From a bacterium (lineage in GTDB: Bacteria > Sumerlaeota > Sumerlaeia > SLMS01 > JAHLLQ01), in NCBI GenBank assembly GCA_020444065.1, contig JAHLLQ010000007.1, forward strand, positions 186,001 through 250,000: DNA of 64,000 nucleotides. The letters run 5' to 3'. A program made the position numbers and the translations under genes. Positions 1 through 9,064 of the stretch are shown here, piece by piece; position 1 is the stretch's first letter, and every line of letters starts with the position of its first letter. The notes under the pieces are model-generated. The model was not told the origin of the DNA and did no database searches. It saw nothing but the letters and a program-made list of their open reading frames with translations.

Positions 1-526
1 AGATGTCGCAGACGAATCCCGCGAAAGAATGCGGCGGAGACTCCAGCGCGTACTCGAAGACATCGCTCACGATCAGCAGATCTTCTTCCGGAGCGGACAT
101 CACTCGCTCGACCAATGGGGCGATGACCTCTTCAGGGACTTCCGAGGCTGGAATGCCTTTCTCGCGATAGTCCTTGAAGAAGGAAGACTGTTTGTTGGCC
201 TGCATCGCTTCCGCCTTGGGGGTTACGCGCACCGCGCGTCCGGATTTCTTTTCGACCAAAGTGAGACCCCACTTCCCGTAGTGGAGCCTCTGAATGTTGC
301 CTTTGCCGAAGGTGCAACCCGTGATCATTTGAACGCCGTCTGCGAAGCAGGTTGCGCAGTGGTTCTCTCCGATTTCTACCAGGGCGACGAGCTGTCCGTC
401 TTTTGATCTCTCGACGCCTAACATGTTCATGGCGGCTGCCCCGACCCGCAGACCCATGGGCATTGCGGGGCACTTGTGGCCGTGCAATTGAAGGCCGGCT
501 TCGTAGTAAGTTCTCGCGTCAATCAT
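1..526 (-). CDS. FmdE/FwdE-family protein, truncated by the window edge
   Basis: Only the N-terminal 175 residues are in the window; the C-terminus lies beyond the left edge. The visible part carries the family signature: HGHKCPAMPMG near residue 16, then NHCATC and a GCTFGKGN motif. In this family these Cys/His residues bind zinc or another metal. The start is ATG at 526, preceded by AAGGAAGG at good spacing. The family was named for formylmethanofuran dehydrogenase subunit E, but most bacterial members are not in methanogenic pathways and have no settled function. It lies 26 nt after the permease gene and is probably co-transcribed with it and the ArsR regulator. A role in metal or metalloid handling is inferred from those neighbours only. 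Confidence 0.85.
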   Translation of the reverse strand, partial: MIDARTYYEAGLQLHGHKCPAMPMGLRVGAAAMNMLGVERSKDGQLVALVEIGENHCATCFADGVQMITGCTFGKGNIQRLHYGKWGLTLVEKKSGRAVRVTPKAEAMQANKQSSFFKDYREKGIPASEVPEEVIAPLVERVMSAPEEDLLIVSDVFEYALESPPHSFAGFVCDI

Positions 527-552
527 GGTACTGCCTTCCTTTCAGAAATTCT

Positions 553-1950
553 TTAGTGGAACAGGTTGCCGTAAAGCAAACCACTGAGCGTTGCCAACAC
601 GACCACGAGACCGACGAAGATGAGGGTCTTCTTCGTGCCCATCACGCTGCGGATAACGATCATATTGGGAAGGGAAAGCGCCGGTCCGGCGAGCAGCAGC
701 GCCAGGGCCGGGCCTTCGCCCATGCCGGCGCCCAGCAGACCTTGGAGGATCGGCACTTCGGTGAGTGTTGCGAAGTACATGAATGCCCCGGCGATCGAGG
801 CGAATGCGTTTGCTCCGAAGGAGTTGCCGCCGAGTGCGTTCTCCACCCAGGCCGAAGGGATCAGGCCTTCGTGGCCGGGACGTCCTAGCAGCAGGCCGGC
901 AATGACAACGCCGGCGAGCAGAAGCGGCAGGATCTTCTTTGCGAAGTCCCATGTTTGGCCGAGCCAGTCGGCGAGCTCTTCGTTGCCGTTGGTTGCCATC
1001 ATGGCCAGTGCGATGACTCCGGCAACAAATGGGATGAGTGGGTAAGAGGGGAACAGGAAGGCTAACGCGCCGGCGGCGATAACGGAGACGACGACCTCGA
1101 TAAGTCGGACCGCATAGAAGAGATGCAGTCCGGCTGCGAGGATGAGCGCGAACCCCGACGTGACGATCCAGCGCCAGGACCAGATTGCGTACCACACGCC
1201 CGATTGCTCCTCTGGATGCCCCCAGTTGGCGAACACCAGGATGCCCGTCATCGCGGCCAGCATCGTGGCCGTTTGCCAGAGCGGGCGGCTTTCCGGTATC
1301 GGAGGTTGCTTCGCGGCTTCGGCCGCTTTCTCGGCCTCTTCCTTTGCGAAGAGCAGCGCCATGACCAGGCCGATGACGACGCTGAAGACGATCGCGAAGA
1401 TCGCTCGCGCGAGGCCGAGTTCAATCCCAAGAACGCGCGCCGTCAGGACAACTGCCAGGATGTTGATGGCGGGGCCGCTGTAGAGGAATGCGGCCGCTGG
1501 ACCAAGCCCGGCGCCGCGCTTCCAGATGCCAGCGAATAGCGGCAGCACCGTGCAGGAACAGACGGCGAGCAATGTTCCGCTGGTCGCTGCCACGCTGTAG
1601 GCCACCAGCTTGTTTGCTTTTGCGCCGAGGTACTTCATCACGGCGGTTTGGCTGACGAAGGCACCGATTGCTCCGGCAATGAAGAACGCCGGGATCAGGC
1701 AGAGCAGCACGTGCTCCTGGGCGTACCACTTGGTCAGCGCCAGCGATTCGTGAACGGCGTTGTTGAAGCGCGCCTGGTCGATGGGAAGGAAGTACGCCAC
1801 GCCGAATACGGCGATCAACGCGAGGAGGATCTTGCCTTCCGTGCCGACGAGCGGCCCGAGGCGCTCGCGCCAGGGTGGGCTTGGCTTTTGGTTGTTTGGC
1901 GTATTCGCCAAGTCCTTGCTCAAAAAAGGGGCGGAGGCTTTCGTGCTCAT
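553..1950 (-). CDS. ArsP/YraQ-type permease (DUF318 family)
   Basis: A 465-residue polytopic inner-membrane protein of the permease family that includes organoarsenical exporter ArsP. The first half has CSCTVLPLFAGI (Cys131, Cys133) followed by a GPAINILAVV segment; the second half has a matching LTEVPILQGLLGAG/AGPALSLPN segment, so the two halves look like an inverted or tandem repeat with a charged loop between them (about residues 215-240). The start is ATG at 1950, which overlaps the arsR stop in ATGA and so is translationally coupled. A longer reading upstream runs inside arsR and was rejected. The substrate cannot be read from the sequence; arsenic or another thiophilic species is suggested by the paired Cys and by the regulator. 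Confidence 0.85.
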   Translation of the reverse strand: MSTKASAPFLSKDLANTPNNQKPSPPWRERLGPLVGTEGKILLALIAVFGVAYFLPIDQARFNNAVHESLALTKWYAQEHVLLCLIPAFFIAGAIGAFVSQTAVMKYLGAKANKLVAYSVAATSGTLLAVCSCTVLPLFAGIWKRGAGLGPAAAFLYSGPAINILAVVLTARVLGIELGLARAIFAIVFSVVIGLVMALLFAKEEAEKAAEAAKQPPIPESRPLWQTATMLAAMTGILVFANWGHPEEQSGVWYAIWSWRWIVTSGFALILAAGLHLFYAVRLIEVVVSVIAAGALAFLFPSYPLIPFVAGVIALAMMATNGNEELADWLGQTWDFAKKILPLLLAGVVIAGLLLGRPGHEGLIPSAWVENALGGNSFGANAFASIAGAFMYFATLTEVPILQGLLGAGMGEGPALALLLAGPALSLPNMIVIRSVMGTKKTLIFVGLVVVLATLSGLLYGNLFH

Positions 1951-2264
1951 TTGACCAGTTCCATGTGCTTCCGGGCGTTGGTCTGCACGACGGCGTCGAT
2001 GCAATCGACGAACTTGAGGATGCATGGGGTCGTGAGGCTGTAGAAGACCTGGGGGCCACGCTTGTCCATCTCGACCAGGCCGGCGTTGCGCAGAACGGAG
2101 AGGTGCTTCGACACGGTCGAAAGGTCGCTTCCGACCATTTCGCGCAATTCGCAGACGCAGCGTTCGCCCTTGGCGAGCTCCTCCATCATGAAGAGGCGGG
2201 CGGGATGGGCCATGGCCTTGAGGATCCCGGCGCGGGCTTCGGTTTTGCGGGTGATGTCGGACAT
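1947..2264 (-). CDS. ArsR/SmtB-family metal-responsive repressor
   Basis: A 105-residue winged-helix regulator. It has the ArsR fold order: N-terminal helix (ILKAMAHPARLFMMEEL), recognition region (DLSTVSKHLSVLRNAGLVE) and wing (RGPQVFYSL). The ERCVCELREMV segment places a Cys-x-Cys pair where arsenic- and antimony-sensing ArsR proteins carry theirs, and a third Cys lies near residue 82 (PCILKFVDC). It starts at ATG 2264 behind GAAGGAGA and is first in an operon with the permease and the FmdE-like gene. Autoregulation is expected for the family; I could not pick out an operator with confidence. Confidence 0.9.
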   Translation of the reverse strand: MSDITRKTEARAGILKAMAHPARLFMMEELAKGERCVCELREMVGSDLSTVSKHLSVLRNAGLVEMDKRGPQVFYSLTTPCILKFVDCIDAVVQTNARKHMELVK

Positions 2265-2334
2265 GCGGGGTCTCCTTCGTTCCGGACGCTTGATTGCATA
2301 CTTGGCCAAACCGCCAAGTGGTGTCAAGGGGGAT

Positions 2335-2745
2335 GTGGCAGGGCGGGGGAGCGGGGAGAGAGCAGCGCGCAGAGAGGCAAAGACGCAGAGAGCGGGGCTG
2401 GGTCGCCGCCGTATGCTTGAGGTGGCTTGGCCATCCCTGGCCAAGAGCCAGGCGTGTTGGATCTTCGGCGCTGGATGGGTCGCGCCTTCCGCCTTCGCCA
2501 AGGTTTCGGCGGACAAGTCAGCGCTTAGTGGGCGGGCGTGACAATCCCAGGGCGTTGCCCCTTTGGAATGCGGAAGGATCGAGTACGAGTACGAGTGCGA
2601 GGGGCGTGGTATGCGCACTCGTACTCGTTCTCGATAGCTGATTACGCGCAGGAGCACGGGCTGCGATCAAGAAACGGTTTGAGGTGGCTTGGCCATCCCT
2701 GGCCAAGAGCGAAACCGTTGATCCTCGTTTGGCGTTGAATCCGAT
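2335..2745. repeat. Mosaic of interspersed palindromic repeats
   Basis: The 636-bp gap between arsR and the next gene (2265-2900) holds no credible gene. It contains, in order: module G at 2366-2392; an A hairpin at 2419-2448; a B hairpin at 2489-2517; module E at 2546-2566; an F hairpin at 2580-2637 with both arms present (GAGTACGAG... paired with ...CTCGTACTC); and a second A hairpin at 2680-2711. That second A copy is bracketed by CGGTTT and AAACCG, which lengthens the palindrome. Confidence 0.9.
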
Positions 2746-2900
2746 GCTCGTAGCTCCGTGGAGTCCCCCGTATCACTGGGGCTTGAGCAAGGATTCTCAA
2801 GTCAGTACGAATTGGTAGCGGCTGATAGCGCGGGTGGTCTTGCCGGCTGGAAGCCGGCGGTCCCAGGGCTCTTCCGCTCTCCCATTCGCAGAGTCGGCAC

Positions 2901-4277
2901 CTACTTCTCGGCGAGGGCCTGGCGGACGGCGGCGCGGAGTTCGTTGCCGCGGAGGTTTTCGGCGCAGATGCGGCCTTTTTTGTCGAGAAGATAGGAATGT
3001 GGGACTCTGCCGACATCGACGATTCTGACGTGGCGCGAGTTCCAGCCCTGGCCGTCGCAGATTTGCCGCCAGTCCATTCCGAATTCTTTCTCTTTGGCGC
3101 GAATGGACGGGATGGATTTGTCGAGGCTGATGCCGAGGAGATCGAATCCTTCTGCGCGGAAGGCGTTTCGAAGTGCAACGCGTTCGGGGATGGACTCGAC
3201 GCTTTTGTCGCTCCACGTTGCCCAGTAATCGATCAGCAGCACTTTGCCACGGTAGTCGGTCAGGTCGACAATCCGACCATCGAGATCGCGTCCATTGACG
3301 ATGGGTGGGAAGTAAGCGCGTTTGTCTTCGGCAATCAGCGGGCCGGAATCCTCGGCGTTCGGATCTTGCACTCCGAGCCTTGCGCGCATTTCCTTCAGTC
3401 GCTCTGCGAGCAGGTTGGACTGGGGCGGGGCATCGGTCGGGTCCGGCGTTGGAACATCGGTGGCGGTTGCCGCGGCTGTGGGACCTTCCGTGCCGGAGAG
3501 GCGTTCCATGGCGGCCTCGATCGGGGAGACGGGCGTTGCATCTGGTGTTGCTTCGGGAGTGGGTTCCGGCGTCGGAATCGGCGTCGGCGTTTCCGTCGGC
3601 GGCGGGGGAGGAAGGATCTTGGCTTTGCGCGCCCAATCGATGAGCGACAGGGCGGAAAAGACGCGACCGCCGGATGTGCGATTCACCTCCGTCGTGCCCA
3701 TCAGCAGGATGAATCCTTCGCCCCAATGGCGCGAGACGGCGACGGGTCTGGTGCCATCGACGCCCATGTAGTGCCACGCCCATTCGGAGTCGGTCTGGGT
3801 GAGAATGCGGTAACCGCTTTCGCAAAGCCAGACATCGCCGCCCATCGGTCCTTGGCCGACGCGCGCCGGGAGGATTTCGCCCGGGGTCGTGTTCTCGGCA
3901 AAGCGATATCCGAATCGTTTGCCGAGGTAGTTCATGTTTTCGAGCGTCATCGCGTTGGCGTCCGCGCCACAGAGCAGAATCAGGACGCCGCCCTTCTTGA
4001 CCATGCGGTCGAAGGCATCCATGTCGTCGCGAAAGAGTTCGGCGGTGTCGGGGAACTGATCGACGTAGAGAATCCCCGCCTCATAGACCTGACGGCGGTC
4101 GACGGGCGTGCCGGCTGCCTGGATCATGTAACGAGTTTCACCAACGTCGATCCGGTGGGGCTGGCTGGAGGGGACTTCCTCGAGGAATCCGCGAACGATG
4201 TCGACGCGCTCACCGGCGGCGTTCGCTGCAATCGGCAGCAAACCCAGGCAAACCAAGAGGAGAAGCGCTCGGACCAT
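2901..4277 (-). CDS. Secreted protein with a C-terminal thioredoxin-like domain lacking the CxxC
   Basis: About 458 residues. A signal peptide (MVRALLLLVCLGLLPIAANA) is followed by a domain of about 200 residues with a Rossmann-like feel (GGVLILLCGADAN), a low-complexity Pro/Thr linker (TETPTPIPTPEPTPEA), and a C-terminal redoxin/TlpA domain from about residue 325. The redoxin core is clear (DLDGRIVDLTDYRGKVLLIDYW), but the site normally WCxxC reads WSDKS (Trp355-Ser359), so it cannot do dithiol chemistry there. ATG at 4277 is chosen because the signal peptide begins there after CGGGAG; in-frame starts at 4322 (ATG) and 4343 (TTG) would add a charged extension. It lies 103 nt after the kinase gene. 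Confidence 0.75.
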   Translation of the reverse strand: MVRALLLLVCLGLLPIAANAAGERVDIVRGFLEEVPSSQPHRIDVGETRYMIQAAGTPVDRRQVYEAGILYVDQFPDTAELFRDDMDAFDRMVKKGGVLILLCGADANAMTLENMNYLGKRFGYRFAENTTPGEILPARVGQGPMGGDVWLCESGYRILTQTDSEWAWHYMGVDGTRPVAVSRHWGEGFILLMGTTEVNRTSGGRVFSALSLIDWARKAKILPPPPPTETPTPIPTPEPTPEATPDATPVSPIEAAMERLSGTEGPTAAATATDVPTPDPTDAPPQSNLLAERLKEMRARLGVQDPNAEDSGPLIAEDKRAYFPPIVNGRDLDGRIVDLTDYRGKVLLIDYWATWSDKSVESIPERVALRNAFRAEGFDLLGISLDKSIPSIRAKEKEFGMDWRQICDGQGWNSRHVRIVDVGRVPHSYLLDKKGRICAENLRGNELRAAVRQALAEK

Positions 4278-4380
4278 GCGGATGGGCTCCCGGCGGGTCC
4301 ATGAACGGGACCACGGTTTCATGCTATTGGACTGAGAGTTCAACGTGGCAGTTTGGAACCGGGCAGTTTTCGTCGGGGCG

Positions 4381-5580
4381 TCAGCTCTTCAGCCAGAGCC
4401 CGACCGCCACTCCCACGATGAGGAAGGCGATCCCAACGAGAACGCTGATCAGTATCGTCATCTTGGTGGACATGCCGGCGCCGGCGGGGGCGGGAGCCGA
4501 TACGTCCTGATCGCCCATGGGTCGTGTCGTTGCGGCGGCGTCCGCCGGCGACAGGCCCGGCTTGGGCGTTGGTGCCCGCGATGCCGGCTTGTCGTCCGGA
4601 GATTGCGGGCGGGGGATCTTCATTTCGGGAATGTGTCCGGAAACTTCGCGGTGATCGAGCCATTCCTGCAGGCCGTCGGCCACATCCTTTGCCCGGCCGA
4701 TGCGATCGTCGGGGTGCTTAGCCAGCATCGAGAAGACGAGGCGTTCGATGGGCTCCGGCAGCGACGGATCGATGTCGCGCAACGGGATTGGCTGGTTGTG
4801 GACGATGTTACGCATCGTCTTCAAATCGTCAGCGCCGAGGAACGGGTGCTTGGCGGAGAGCATTTCGTAGAAAACGGTGCCGAGCGAGAAGAGGTCGGCG
4901 CGCCCATCGGGTCGAACGCCGAACTGATCGGAGATTTGCTCCGGCGCCATGTAGGCGGGCGTTCCGACGGCGAAGCCGCTGGCGGTCAGCGTCTCGTCCT
5001 TCCGGCCCTTGGCGAGGCCGAAGTCGGTCAGCACAACGCGGTTCGTGCGGCGTTCGATCAGGATATTGCCCGGCTTGATATCGCGGTGCAAAATGCCTTT
5101 GCTGTGCGTGTAGTCGAGGGCTTCGGAAACCGTCTGGATGATGCGAGAGGCTTCTTCGGGTGCCCACTTCTTTCCGCGGCGACGTTCGCTTTCCAGATCG
5201 AAGCCATCGATGTATTCGAGCGCGAGGTACTGCAGCGGGCCTTCGTCTTCGAACTTGTACAACGTCGCAATGTGCGGATGACGAATCTGTGCGAATGTGC
5301 GTGCTTCGCGTTCGAAGCGGCGCAGACTGTTTTCGCGGCTGGCGCGTTCGGGCGAGAGCGTCTTGAGGGCGACCTTGCGACCGAGCTTTGTGTCGCGTGC
5401 CAGGTAGACGATGCCCATGCCGCCGCGACCCAATTCGCCGAGCAGTTCGAAGTGATGGCGCGCAAACAGCGCAGCGACGCGCTCCTGTCCGGGGGAACGG
5501 GGGCTCATCGGCTGGATTTTTTGAGTATCTTCGTAGTCCATATCGTTTTCCAGGATGATGTCTGAATCGCCCGCGGGCAT
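4381..5580 (-). CDS. Membrane-anchored Ser/Thr protein kinase (PknB type)
   Basis: 399 residues with a complete Hanks-type kinase domain (about 44-308): glycine loop GRGGMGIV at 51-58, catalytic lysine Lys73 (VALKTL), HRDIKPGN at 165-172, DFG at 186-188 and APE at 212-214. All catalytic residues are present, so it should be active. A Pro/Ala-rich linker leads to one C-terminal transmembrane helix (about 374-397) that ends within two residues of the C-terminus. It therefore has no extracytoplasmic sensor, unlike classical PknB. It follows the FHA-GAF gene by 7 nt, and an FHA domain is a phosphothreonine reader, so the pair probably works together. ATG at 5580 is used; ATG at 5541 is an alternative. 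Confidence 0.93.
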   Translation of the reverse strand: MPAGDSDIILENDMDYEDTQKIQPMSPRSPGQERVAALFARHHFELLGELGRGGMGIVYLARDTKLGRKVALKTLSPERASRENSLRRFEREARTFAQIRHPHIATLYKFEDEGPLQYLALEYIDGFDLESERRRGKKWAPEEASRIIQTVSEALDYTHSKGILHRDIKPGNILIERRTNRVVLTDFGLAKGRKDETLTASGFAVGTPAYMAPEQISDQFGVRPDGRADLFSLGTVFYEMLSAKHPFLGADDLKTMRNIVHNQPIPLRDIDPSLPEPIERLVFSMLAKHPDDRIGRAKDVADGLQEWLDHREVSGHIPEMKIPRPQSPDDKPASRAPTPKPGLSPADAAATTRPMGDQDVSAPAPAGAGMSTKMTILISVLVGIAFLIVGVAVGLWLKS

Positions 5581-5587
5581 TCAGATC

Positions 5588-6685
5588 CTAATCTTTGTTC
5601 GGATACATGATCGTCGTTTCCGACTCGCCACTCATGCGCTGTGTTTCGCGCTTGTCACGTCCTTCTATTTGGTCCCGGGCGGCATCGCCAGTCAAGTGAT
5701 CCGCCAGGATTTTCAGGCAACCTTCCGCGACGTGGGACGCGCGTCCCTCCAGTCGCTGGGGACGCAGCGGATTATCGAAGTACGCCGCTCCCAATACCTT
5801 TCCCCGGCTCGAAGCGATTGGCGCAACCAGGATTGAACGATGATCGCCGGTTCCGGTCCGGCCGCTATCGCTCTTGACGCGGGAATCGCGGTACATGGTC
5901 GGGATGTAGGTGGTCTTGCCTTCGGACATGACCTGCTCGATCAGGCGGTGGAATTTCTCGGGGATCTGGCCGGGCCAGCCGGAGACGCTGAGTCCGATCG
6001 TCGCCTCGACGACGAGAGAGTTATCGGAGTCGCTCGCGTCGCTCTTGAGCACCAATGCGCCGTTCTCAGCCTCGACGGCGGAGACGACGAAGCGCAGCGA
6101 TTCGAGGAAGAGCTCTTTCAGGCCCAGATTCTTGTGGAAGATCTCGTGGAAGTGATTCGTGCCGGTCAGGGTGCGCGTGTGGATCTCGACGTCCTTCAGG
6201 CTCTCGACGATCGTGTCCATCTGCTTGGCGACGGTTTCGCGATCGCCGTCGTTCATGGGGCCGCTGCGTACGACGGCGCTAAGGCGATTGAGTTCTCCGA
6301 TCAGGTCGCGCAGACGTTGAATCTGGGTCTTCAACAACGGCTGGCTGAGGCGGGGGCTGAGAATCGCCGTCGAGGAGAGGTTGGCTGGATCGAGTTTCCG
6401 AACGTACTGCAGATGCGTATGACCGATGCGGATACGATCGCCGATTCGTAGGGTTGAATTGCGGACCTTCTGGCCATTGACCCAGGTGCCGTTGCGGCTT
6501 TCCAGGTCGGTCAGAACCAGGCCGTTATCCTCGAACATCAGGCGGGAGTGGTAGGAGGAGACGCGTTGGTCTTTGATGACGACGTCGTTGTCGCCGGCTC
6601 GACCAATTCGGTAGGTAGTCCCTTTTTCCAGCTCGATGCTATAGGCCCAGTTGGCCTCTCCGCTAATCACCAGGTAGTGACTCAT
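5588..6685 (-). CDS. FHA-GAF signalling protein
   Basis: 365 residues. The N-terminal FHA domain (about 5-95) keeps the phosphothreonine-binding pattern: IGRAGDNDVVI, VSSYHSRL and LESRNGTWVNG. A helical linker (about 105-165) precedes a GAF-type domain (about 170-330) with ILVAPIASSRGKVLGAAYF typical of the fold. The C-terminal tail is charged and has no enzymatic output domain, so this is probably an adaptor or sensor. ATG at 6685. It lies directly upstream of the kinase gene and downstream of a membrane protein gene on the same strand, consistent with a kinase-reader operon. Confidence 0.9.
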   Translation of the reverse strand: MSHYLVISGEANWAYSIELEKGTTYRIGRAGDNDVVIKDQRVSSYHSRLMFEDNGLVLTDLESRNGTWVNGQKVRNSTLRIGDRIRIGHTHLQYVRKLDPANLSSTAILSPRLSQPLLKTQIQRLRDLIGELNRLSAVVRSGPMNDGDRETVAKQMDTIVESLKDVEIHTRTLTGTNHFHEIFHKNLGLKELFLESLRFVVSAVEAENGALVLKSDASDSDNSLVVEATIGLSVSGWPGQIPEKFHRLIEQVMSEGKTTYIPTMYRDSRVKSDSGRTGTGDHRSILVAPIASSRGKVLGAAYFDNPLRPQRLEGRASHVAEGCLKILADHLTGDAARDQIEGRDKRETQRMSGESETTIMYPNKD

Positions 6686-6745
6686 TGCGCGTCCAATCAG
6701 AGAGATTGTCGGTCGTGCCCTTCTGTTCCGCCGCCCCTCTCCATC

Positions 6746-7951
6746 CTACCGCCTCGGGTCCATTCTCCGGGGAATATGGGATTGTCCAGGAAATCCGCCG
6801 CGCCGCAAATCCAAATACTTGCGACGTTCGGCAATTGGCTTCCAGGGGGTAAAGAGCCCTCGCTCCTGATAGCCCGATTCCCTCGCTTCCTTTCCCGTCC
6901 GGACCCACCACTCGCCTGGGTGATGGTGCACCCAATCCATGGCATCTGTGCCGAGGGATCGGGTAATCAAAATCATAAAGCCGCCGAGTCCCAGGATGAT
7001 CAGAAGTGAGATCAGGAACCCGAAGGCCATCACCAGCAGCGAACCGCCCGACAACGCGACGATAAATGCAATAAAACCAAACAACAGGGCCGTGCCGATC
7101 GCAAGCAAAAGGGGCATAAAAATCATATCCAGTAACATGCGCAGGGTCGCGACGAGACTGGACTCGATGCACATGTGGGCCCGCATGGCGTAGGCGCCGC
7201 CGCTTTCAACCGCGATGGAGGCCAGATACCAGCGCAGCGGCACCAGGACGAATGCCCAGACGTACATGGAGGGCTCGCCGAGATCGCCGAGGACGGCGCC
7301 TGCAAATGCGCCGAGTGCGAGGTTCGCGATCGAGTAGTAGACGAGCCCGGCCGATTGGACGGCGATGGGGCGGATCGAGAGGCCCTGGATAATGTCGACG
7401 GGCTTCAGGCGCGTGAGTAGGAGTTCCTCGAGCGGCAGGTTGGCGACGTTGCGGCGCATATGGACCGCGGTCATCGAGGCACCAACAACGGCCGCTAGGA
7501 AGGGGACGGCCGCGCATTCCAGCAAGGTGATCTTGGCAATGTCGCCAAAGGACCCGCTGAGCGAGAACATGAAAACGGCTTCGAGTATCAGAACGACAAC
7601 CCAGGGAAGAAGTCCCGTCATGTCCTCCACGACGCGGCCTCGCCGCCGCCCGGAGTAGTAGACCATCACGGGGTTGGTTGCGGCCTCGCGCGGCCACAGG
7701 TCGCGGCTGAGTAGCCAGGCGCCCAACCATCGCCAACCGCGCAGCGGGTTGTCCTCCGGCGGGACGATGGCGTCGGCGCGAATGCGCTTGTGGGGGGCGT
7801 AGCGCCGCGGGATTGCCGGCCCCGGATCGGGAGCGGCACGCGGCTGCGAGTAGTCCGGCATCCTTGGTCCGGTGCGCTGGCGACGCTTCCGCACTTCCGG
7901 ATCGAACGGATCGTATTCCTCGTTGCGAACTTCCGGATCCTGGTCGGACAT
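6746..7951 (-). CDS. Polytopic membrane protein of unknown function
   Basis: 401 residues. A charged, Pro-rich N-terminal region of about 110 residues contains TNPVMVYYSGRRRGRVV. About seven hydrophobic segments follow, and the soluble tail is basic. I do not recognise the family; the arrangement recalls ABC-2-like permease subunits without an ATPase, which are common near FHA/kinase genes, but this is weak. It probably begins the operon that continues with the FHA-GAF protein 60 nt downstream. ATG at 7951. Confidence 0.7.
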   Translation of the reverse strand: MSDQDPEVRNEEYDPFDPEVRKRRQRTGPRMPDYSQPRAAPDPGPAIPRRYAPHKRIRADAIVPPEDNPLRGWRWLGAWLLSRDLWPREAATNPVMVYYSGRRRGRVVEDMTGLLPWVVVLILEAVFMFSLSGSFGDIAKITLLECAAVPFLAAVVGASMTAVHMRRNVANLPLEELLLTRLKPVDIIQGLSIRPIAVQSAGLVYYSIANLALGAFAGAVLGDLGEPSMYVWAFVLVPLRWYLASIAVESGGAYAMRAHMCIESSLVATLRMLLDMIFMPLLLAIGTALLFGFIAFIVALSGGSLLVMAFGFLISLLIILGLGGFMILITRSLGTDAMDWVHHHPGEWWVRTGKEARESGYQERGLFTPWKPIAERRKYLDLRRGGFPGQSHIPRRMDPRR

Positions 7952-7993
7952 GGGATGCTTTCGATAGGGCGTTTGAACCTGGCAGACAGGCTG

Positions 7994-9037
7994 TCAGTTT
8001 CCGGCAGCCTCCTTCAGGCCCTTTTTGAACGGGCGACGAATTACGCCTTTCTCGGTCACTATAGCCGAAATCAATCGGGCTGGCACAACGTCAAAAGCGG
8101 GGTTGAACGTCATCGTGCCGGCGGGAGCGGTCCGGACACTGCCCCAATTGGTGATTTCATCGTCCTTGCGCTCCTCGATGGGGATTTCCTCGCCGGATTT
8201 GATTGAGTAATCCACGGTCGAGAGCGGGGCGACGATGTAGAAGGGAACCTTGAAGTAATTCGCGCAAATCGCGAGCGGCATGGTGCCAATCTTGTTGGCG
8301 GAATCCCCGTTGGCGGCGATTCGGTCGGCGCCGGTGACGACGGCCTGGACGCGGCCGGCCTTCATGGCGCTGGCGGCCATGGAGTCCGTAATCAGGCGAT
8401 AGTCAACGCCGGCGTTCTTGAGTTCCCAGGCGGTCAGGCGAGCGCCCTGGAGCAGGGGGCGGGTTTCGTCGGCATAGACCGTAAAGTTGTTCGTTTTGGC
8501 GGCCTCGATGATGACGCCAAGGGCGGTTCCGACACCGGCGGTCGCTAGGGCTCCGGCGTTGCAGTGGGTGAGAACGCCCTTGAGGCCCTTAAGTAGGGGC
8601 GCGCCGTGGCGGGCGAGGGCTGCGCAGCGATCGGCGTCGTCCTGATGGATCTCCAGGGCCTTGGCCAGCAGGAGGTCGAGCCCATCCCGGGCGGAGGCGG
8701 TGTCCGGCAGCGCATCGACGGCGTCGGTGCACTCCTTAAGAGCCCAGAACAGGTTCACAGCGGTCGGGCGGGAAGAGGCGAGGTACTTCGCGACGCTGGC
8801 AGTGGCGCGACGCAGTTCTTTGAGGGTCTTTGGCTTACGCCGTGCCACACCGAGGTAGAGCCCGTAGGCGGCGGCCACGCCAATGGCCGGTGCGCCGCGG
8901 ATTCGAAGGACCTTGATGGCCTCCCACATTTCCTGCTCGGTGCGGATGGTGAGGTATTTGACCTTCTGGGGGAGGAGGGTCTGGTCGATAATCCGGGCGG
9001 CGCGCCCGGTCCATTCGATGGTCTTTGCTGTTTTCAT
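7994..9037 (-). CDS. mtnA: S-methyl-5-thioribose-1-phosphate isomerase
   Basis: 347 residues, the normal family length. It converts 5-methylthioribose-1-phosphate to 5-methylthioribulose-1-phosphate in the methionine salvage pathway. The catalytic cysteine lies in GVLTHCNAGALAT (Cys159) and the catalytic aspartate in VVTGADRIAANGD (Asp237 or 238); RGAPAIG near residue 47 is also characteristic. ATG at 9037 (MKTAKTIEW) matches the family N-terminus and follows AGGAT; a TTG at 9064 would overlap the NYN gene stop. No other methionine-salvage gene is in the window. Confidence 0.95.
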   Translation of the reverse strand: MKTAKTIEWTGRAARIIDQTLLPQKVKYLTIRTEQEMWEAIKVLRIRGAPAIGVAAAYGLYLGVARRKPKTLKELRRATASVAKYLASSRPTAVNLFWALKECTDAVDALPDTASARDGLDLLLAKALEIHQDDADRCAALARHGAPLLKGLKGVLTHCNAGALATAGVGTALGVIIEAAKTNNFTVYADETRPLLQGARLTAWELKNAGVDYRLITDSMAASAMKAGRVQAVVTGADRIAANGDSANKIGTMPLAICANYFKVPFYIVAPLSTVDYSIKSGEEIPIEERKDDEITNWGSVRTAPAGTMTFNPAFDVVPARLISAIVTEKGVIRRPFKKGLKEAAGN

Positions 9038-9064
9038 GGGGATCCTGTCTGGTTTGGGTTTCAA

